From positions 215,076 through 279,075 of the forward strand of contig CAJJDN010000066.1 in assembly GCA_905182985.1 (NCBI GenBank): a stretch of DNA of 64,000 nucleotides. Direction: 5' to 3'. This DNA is from Paramecium sonneborni (lineage: Eukaryota > Ciliophora > Oligohymenophorea > Peniculida > Parameciidae). Below the pieces are notes generated by a model that was not told the origin of the DNA, ran no database searches, and saw only the letters and a list, made by a program, of their open reading frames with translations. Each line of letters opens with the position of its first letter. Position 1 is the stretch's first letter. The translations under genes were made by a program, and so were the position numbers. Of the stretch, positions 58,001 through 64,000 are shown one piece after another.

Positions 58001-58683
58001 TTCTCAATCATAGGAGGAAATAAATATTTTGTTTACTCAAAATATTCTTCAAGATTTTCCAAAAACTCTTCTTCAAAACTTTCTATTAATAACTATTAAG
58101 AAAACAGAATCATAAGACATTCTTAAACAGCTATTTAAGAGTAAGAAAAACAAATGCAAATTTATTAAATTTTTATATTACATGGATATATAAAATTGAG
58201 AAATTTCTTCTTTAAAATTGCTTTAAAAATTCATAAGAAGTAATCCAAAATAATTTTCAAGAGTTAAAAAAAGATGAATAATTTCAGATAATTATCATAT
58301 AAATAGAAGTTGAAAAAATTTATTAATTAACCTTTGATTTGGCTTAAAAAAGTGAAGCAATTATACCTTTGCCATAGGTTTGATTTACTGGGCTTTTAGG
58401 TGAATAATATCATTTTGCATCAATCAACTACAAAAATTTCTAAATTATGAAAATTTAATTAAAACTTTGATAAATGAAATTGAATCATTAAATGTCATTA
58501 TCATTTTTTAATACACATAGATATAAATAAAATTTGATGAAATTATAAATAAAAAGAAGAATAAGCATTAAATTTTAATCGATTATGTATTTAAAGTTCA
58601 GATGAAAAACCTAGTTTTATTTACATATTTCTTAAAAATTTTTTTGGTAATCATATTTATATAAAATGTCGTATGTGACCTCT
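58000..58683 (+). pseudogene. Coding-like fragment, frame uncertain
   Basis: Plus-strand pieces read like protein (FQELKKDEQFQIIIIQI, VEKIYQLTFDLAQKSEAIIP, then ENLIKTLINEIESLNVII) with a possible 22-nt intron at about 58377. Further on the frame SSDEKPSFIYIFLKNFFGN ends KCRM, TGA, PLICMKREFQKLV in the same frame, running into the duplicated block. No start could be found. It may be a broken gene or the edge of a poorly assembled one. Confidence 0.3.
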
Positions 58684-59727
58684 AATTTGTATGAAAAGAG
58701 AATTCCAAAAATTAGTGAATCCAAATTTAATTTAACATTTTGTACCACCACTAAAAGAAATCAAAAGACAATCAACAACCAAATTTCAATTAAAAATTTA
58801 ATAAAAATTAATCACAATAGAACTTAGGTCTACATGCTATTAAAATATAAATTATTACTAATTCTCAAACTCATTACATACTTTGAACTCAAATACATAG
58901 ATTATATGTAAATTATTTATGATAATAGATATTTAATTTATATTTTGAATCACAAGTAGTGTATTGATAAAATCTTTTATTTTATTAAGTTAAAATATAT
59001 TGAGAATTCAAATTAATCAAACTCTTTTCTATTTAAATTTAATTTGACTATTTTATGTATAATAACTCCATGCATATTTATTTCTTTCACATATTCTAAA
59101 TTATTTAAGCCATTCGAGATAATGCCATTATTATTGTAAAATAACTTTTAGAATTTGACTTACTACTAAAAACCTTATCTCGATTTTGATTTATCCTTCT
59201 TCAATGTTTTTTTGCTTTAACATTTTTTTCAATACTCCTTTAAAAATCTTAATAATATTTATAATTTATCCAGTTTTCCATTCATAAATTATATTAGAAT
59301 AATCAAATAACTAATAAAGCAAAATATTTTTAAAGATATTTCTTTTGAATTCATTTATAAAAAAAAAGAAAGAATCTCTAGTACCTATTATAAACTATTA
59401 TTAGGTTAAGCCATAACTTTTTATTATTATATTGAAATTATGATAGGTAATATGAATCAAATTTTAATCTAGCCTGTATAACTTATACATTTTTCATTTA
59501 CGACTTTTCTTTTGGAAGGAATAACTTAAATTGAAAAAATTAGTCAAAGTTGGCTCTTCTAAAAATGTTTAATATTTGATGTTTTATGGTTCAGTTACTA
59601 CTAGAAAATTAGAATTTTATTAGGCCTAACTTCTTGCATCGTCATACATGCTTAAATATTAAACCATTATTTTATTTAAGTATTAAAAAAAATATGTAAA
59701 ATCCATTAAATCAAGAAGTAAGAATTT
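58684..59727. repeat. 1044-bp direct repeat flanking a gap, copy 1
   Basis: Repeated at 59729-60772 (offset 1045 bp) with a single N at 59728 between. All stretches compared are identical. The block is A/T-rich with one coding-like piece at its left end. Same pattern as at 21899: unmerged overlapping contig ends. Confidence 0.95.
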
Positions 59728-59728
59728 N
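59728..59728. other. Single-N assembly gap
   Basis: An N at the join of two copies of the same 1044-bp sequence. The genome probably carries the sequence once. Confidence 0.95.
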
Positions 59729-60772
59729 AATTTGTATGAAAAGAGAATTCCAAAAATTAGTGAATCCAAATTTAATTTAACATTTTGTACCACCACTAAA
59801 AGAAATCAAAAGACAATCAACAACCAAATTTCAATTAAAAATTTAATAAAAATTAATCACAATAGAACTTAGGTCTACATGCTATTAAAATATAAATTAT
59901 TACTAATTCTCAAACTCATTACATACTTTGAACTCAAATACATAGATTATATGTAAATTATTTATGATAATAGATATTTAATTTATATTTTGAATCACAA
60001 GTAGTGTATTGATAAAATCTTTTATTTTATTAAGTTAAAATATATTGAGAATTCAAATTAATCAAACTCTTTTCTATTTAAATTTAATTTGACTATTTTA
60101 TGTATAATAACTCCATGCATATTTATTTCTTTCACATATTCTAAATTATTTAAGCCATTCGAGATAATGCCATTATTATTGTAAAATAACTTTTAGAATT
60201 TGACTTACTACTAAAAACCTTATCTCGATTTTGATTTATCCTTCTTCAATGTTTTTTTGCTTTAACATTTTTTTCAATACTCCTTTAAAAATCTTAATAA
60301 TATTTATAATTTATCCAGTTTTCCATTCATAAATTATATTAGAATAATCAAATAACTAATAAAGCAAAATATTTTTAAAGATATTTCTTTTGAATTCATT
60401 TATAAAAAAAAAGAAAGAATCTCTAGTACCTATTATAAACTATTATTAGGTTAAGCCATAACTTTTTATTATTATATTGAAATTATGATAGGTAATATGA
60501 ATCAAATTTTAATCTAGCCTGTATAACTTATACATTTTTCATTTACGACTTTTCTTTTGGAAGGAATAACTTAAATTGAAAAAATTAGTCAAAGTTGGCT
60601 CTTCTAAAAATGTTTAATATTTGATGTTTTATGGTTCAGTTACTACTAGAAAATTAGAATTTTATTAGGCCTAACTTCTTGCATCGTCATACATGCTTAA
60701 ATATTAAACCATTATTTTATTTAAGTATTAAAAAAAATATGTAAAATCCATTAAATCAAGAAGTAAGAATTT
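59729..60772. repeat. 1044-bp direct repeat flanking a gap, copy 2
   Basis: Second copy of 58684-59727, continuing to the right into unique sequence and the zinc-ribbon gene. Confidence 0.95.
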
Positions 60773-60823
60773 TAAATAAGTCTAATAGCAATTTATATTA
60801 ATAGAAAAAATTAATGGAGAATT

Positions 60824-61135
60824 ATGTATTGGAACTCAATAACCAGTTATTCCTAATGTAATCCTGTCATTATAGTAGAGATTATAGTTACTTGTTATTA
60901 ATGTTAAAAAAAAAATTAATGTTCTGCTAGAGCTTAATTCATGAAATGTGGGTCTTGTTCTTAAGTAAATAAAGTTTTTGATCCAGATCCATTAGTAATT
61001 TATCGATTAGTATTTTTTTAGTTTTACATCGATGTTTATTGTTAGAATTGCTCTAAAAGAATTAAAATACCAAAAAATGGAAGTGTTTATAAATGTCCAT
61101 TCTGTTTTACTCTAAATAAAAAAATGAATAGATGA
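60824..61135 (+). CDS. Small double zinc-ribbon protein
   Basis: An 84-residue protein with two introns of 30 and 27 nt and an exact frame. Two CxxC modules are seen: CYQCQKKNQCSARAQFMKCGSC and CQNCSKRIKIPKNGSVYKCPFC, each with paired Cys about 20 residues apart. The spacing resembles LSD1-type or ribosomal/RNA-polymerase zinc ribbons. The protein is short and complete. Probably zinc-binding; partner and role unknown. Confidence 0.66.
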
Positions 61136-61518
61136 TATTTAAAAAAAATATTTTGATTGTACATCTCTTTTAACATGATTTCTGAGATTAGCTTTCAAAC
61201 TTAATATGAATTAATCTAAAGTTGTTATTCTTTATAAATACAAATATCTTGCTAAACCAAAATGTATCATACTATATAAATTTAATAAATATTTTATATA
61301 ATCAAATAGTGTTAAGGGGTAAGAACTTTCAGCCATATATATATTGAATCGAAATTAGTCATTGTATTTCACAAATAAATAGAAATTGCTGTTTGTAAAA
61401 ATAAAGTTTTATCGAGATTTTCTAAAGAATATAAAAACTTTTATTAGACTAATGAAAATTTGATTAATTTTTAAAAACATTTATTATCTTTTAATTTTAT
61501 ATTCATTTAGTTGTCATT
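61136..61518. other. AT-rich spacer
   Basis: About 380 bp of A/T-rich DNA; nothing supportable. Confidence 0.4.
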
Positions 61519-62421
61519 TTGAAATATACAAATATAAATCCTTATGATCTGAAGAAAAGGATATCATTTGATCGTCTTTTTGAAGAATATTTTAATATTT
61601 CTGTTAATAAATCACTGTTGCGATTAATTGTATTTTTAATTGATAATTTTAGTTTTCTTGTTTATATTTCTCAAAAAAAAACTAATTTAGATTTAAGAAT
61701 AACATAAACACACTTATTTATATAAATAAAATATTTGAAAATTTAGATTATGTATATTGTATAAATAGTATATCAATTGAATATTAAACCCACTTTTTTG
61801 AAAAAAATTGAAAACAAACTAATATCAAAGTTGGAAAAAAAATTAAAACTTACTTCTAATAAAATATATTATACTAAATTTTGAAATTTAGATTCAAAGT
61901 TTTTTAGAATTATTGATTATCTTCTTAGTTTAGATTCACATGATAACTATTCTAGTCACTATAGATATTATTCTTTAGATCATTTATGTTTAAAACATAA
62001 AATTGAGTATTTAAATAAATTATCAATTCTTAAACATATTTAATTCAATATTAGATTAAAAATATTTGAAGAAAATAATATTAATAAAAAATTTTATTAT
62101 AATCTCGACCAATCATGCAAAAAAATAGATTAAATAAATTATCTATATAACTTGCTCCTAAATTCAATTTAAAAAAAAGAAACATCATTGCATTAGGTTA
62201 AAGATATTAAATTTTAATTTGCTGAAACATTCAAAATTTTTTTTTAATAATTACTGATTTTTTAAGAACCATTTTTTAAGAACATTCTAAATTAATTTTT
62301 ATAAATAAGTGATAATTTTCGAGAAATCCATTAATTACTAAATTTCTATAAAAGCTGGTTTACAATGAATAAATGTTTGATTCAAATAATAATTTTTTAT
62401 TAAATCCTTTATTGTTATTGA
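61519..62421 (+). pseudogene. Coding-like region with an in-frame TGA
   Basis: A plus-strand frame with protein-like content on both sides of a TGA near 61885: KYTNINPYDLKKRISFDRLF before it, then FFRIIDYLLSLDSHDNYSS, LKHKIEYLNKLSILKHI and FFKNILNQFLQISDNFREIH after it, ending in TGA at 62419-62421. Rich in Asn, Lys, Phe and Ile; no domain known to me. No suitable intron removes the internal TGA. Possibly the remains of a larger ciliate-specific gene. Confidence 0.3.
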
Positions 62422-62853
62422 CAATAAAAGCAAAAGTAATAATAAAAGGAAATTGAATAAGATTATTTTAAAATAACCATAGGATAACCTTTTTAAGATA
62501 ATCCTCATCTGATTTAAATTTAGAAAGAATTGCTATATTTTTGAATATCAATTTTATTTATTTGACTAATTAAAATAAGGATATTTTGATAAGAATGAAC
62601 TGCATAGATAAAAAATCAAGTGATAATAATTAGAAAAATATTTTTAATGATGGATTAAAATATAATATCATTTAATAATAGTAAAAATAAGAAAAAAGAG
62701 AATATTATTAAGAGAACTTGTTATTTTAAAAATCAAATAAGTGCTAATATAATTAGATTTTAAGATCTTAATTTTGAATTAAAATGAAGATTATTAATGA
62801 AATAAGTTTATAGAACTTCTTAAATTTATTAATAATTTATAATTAATTTATAG

Positions 62854-64000
62854 ATGCACTTGAATATAATTTAAGGCTCTAGAAAACCTAGTTAGGTTAG
62901 TAGTCCAACCTCATTAAAGAAGCCAATGATATCTTAACTTCTCATTAATTTCCGACCTGCTATTAATATTCCTAATAGTTAATAGGTATCACCTTAGAAT
63001 TCTGAACAAAATCTTCAAAAATCATTACATTCTCATAAAGGATCATAAATAGATGTTGCAAATTTAACAAAATTGATTAGATAAAGTAAATCACCAAATA
63101 TAGAAATGAATGATGGATAAAGCAATTAAAATTAAAGTTAATAATAATTATAGGCATTATTTGCAAAAGCGAGAGAAATAACATCAAGTAAATCAAAACC
63201 TCCAATAATTAAGCAATAAGTTTAATCAATATAAGCACAATCAATAAATCAATTAAAAGAATTATTTAATAATAATTTGTACTGCAGAAATACATTTAAT
63301 TTTCATTTTGTTGTAGGTATAGGTGGATTTGGTAAAGTATGGAAAGTAGAGCATAAGAAAACTGGATAAATATATGCAATGAAAGAGATGTCAAAAGCAT
63401 TGTAAGAATTAAATATAGAGTAGAATAATAACAAAAAAGAGTGTAAATTCAGTTATGAATGAGAGAATACTTTTGAGTGAATTAAAACATCCATTTTTAG
63501 TTAATATGAATTATGCATATTAAGATAGAGAGACTCTTTATTTAATAATGGATTATATGTCTGGAGGTGATTTAAGATATCATATAGGAAGAATGAGGAG
63601 ATTCAATGAAGAATAGACTAGTAAGATCAAAAACTATTATTTTGAGGGTTTTTTGTTGCCTGCATATTTTTGAGTCTAGAATATGTGCATGAGAATAAAA
63701 TTATACATAGAGATATTAAACCAGAGAATCTAGTTCTAGATAATAAAGGATATGTTCATTTGACTGATTTTGGTATAGCAAGAGTAATGAAACCAGAGAA
63801 TTCAAGTGATACAAGTGGAACACCAGGATATATGGGTATATATTTGAATTTATATATATCTATTATTTAGCACCAGAAGTTATGTATAGATAAAATCATA
63901 CATATGCAGTTGATTATTATGCTTTAGGAGTTATTGCTTATGAATTTATGTTAGGAAGAGTACTATTATTAATCATATATATTAGAGACCATATGTTGGA
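62854..64000 (+). CDS. Ser/Thr protein kinase, STK32 (YANK)-like, 5' part
   Basis: An AGC-like kinase that runs off the right edge. A Ser/Gln-rich N-terminal region of about 150 residues (KPSQVSSPTSLKKPM) precedes the kinase domain: glycine loop GIGGFGKVWKVEHKKTGQ, Lys in YAMKEM, MDYMSGGDLRYHI, catalytic loop HRDIKPENLV, DFGIARV and TPGYMAPEVM. Introns of 22, 26, 35 and 26 nt lie within the domain; the 35-nt one splits APE at 63836-63870. The order and wording are closest to STK32/YANK kinases. Key catalytic residues are intact, so an active enzyme is expected. Confidence 0.88.

Noticed and set aside
1..64000. TGA as Trp or selenocysteine in this genome
   Set aside because: Every securely identified gene uses TGG for Trp and ends with TGA. 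The few internal TGAs are in unidentified or broken frames, and no selenoprotein family was recognised.
1..64000. tRNA genes, CRISPR arrays, bacterial insertion sequences
   Set aside because: No cloverleaf with a GGTTCGAATCC-like arm, spaced repeats or transposase frames were seen by reading both strands.

Overview
The window is nuclear DNA of a ciliate, almost certainly a Paramecium somatic (macronuclear) scaffold. Conserved proteins (VPS35, KIN17, CDC16, PP2A-A, PRP19, ribosomal proteins) read through only if TAA and TAG are glutamine and TGA is the only stop. Base composition is very AT-rich, introns are tiny (20-35 nt, GT..AG) and genes are packed on both strands with gaps often under 100 bp. 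There is no operon, CRISPR array, insertion sequence or telomere repeat. One complete 5S rRNA gene is present.

Layout. 1-14.6 kb is dense: VPS35 (partial), a short hypothetical pair, a C2H2 zinc-finger gene, a TPR-like gene, KIN17, a membrane protein, ribosomal eL42, a C2-domain protein with a proline-rich tail, oligoribonuclease, a cold-shock-domain protein, a coiled-coil protein, an RRM protein and an FCP1/SCP-type phosphatase. 14.6-19.5 kb is poorly resolved, with coding-like but broken reading frames. 19.5-24.2 kb holds an R2R3 MYB gene, a 1197-bp assembly duplication around an N, a multi-pass membrane protein and a small gene. 24.2-25.3 kb looks empty. 25.3-35.3 kb carries PRP19, eL31, two unknown genes, PP2A subunit A, CDC16/APC6, a membrane protein, 5S rRNA and one uncertain membrane gene. 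35.3-45.5 kb has a coiled-coil gene, a basic protein, a type I membrane protein, then a tight same-strand run of hypothetical protein, trichocyst matrix protein, LRR-ankyrin protein and ATG8, facing a TBC (Rab-GAP) gene. 45.8-56.8 kb has a Rab-like GTPase fused to a long coiled coil, an amino-acid transporter, a short RIB43A-like protein, two coiled-coil genes, an ATG18/WIPI PROPPIN, a single-MYB protein and a secreted Cys-rich protein. 56.8-64 kb is sparse: AT-rich DNA, coding-like fragments, a second duplication around an N (1044 bp), a small zinc-ribbon gene and the 5' part of an STK32-like kinase.

Together the recognisable genes are mostly housekeeping: endosomal retrieval and Rab control, autophagy (ATG8, ATG18), splicing (PRP19), cell-cycle ubiquitination (CDC16), phosphatase scaffolding, translation. 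Ciliate-specific genes (trichocyst matrix, RIB43A-like) are interspersed. I see no single coherent pathway cluster. The most unusual features are extreme gene crowding, including two 4-nt ATGA stop/start overlaps between same-strand genes and a 29-bp head-to-head gap, plus the Rab-coiled-coil fusion. All gene models were spliced by eye; reading-frame arithmetic was checked for most, and the uncertain ones are flagged.
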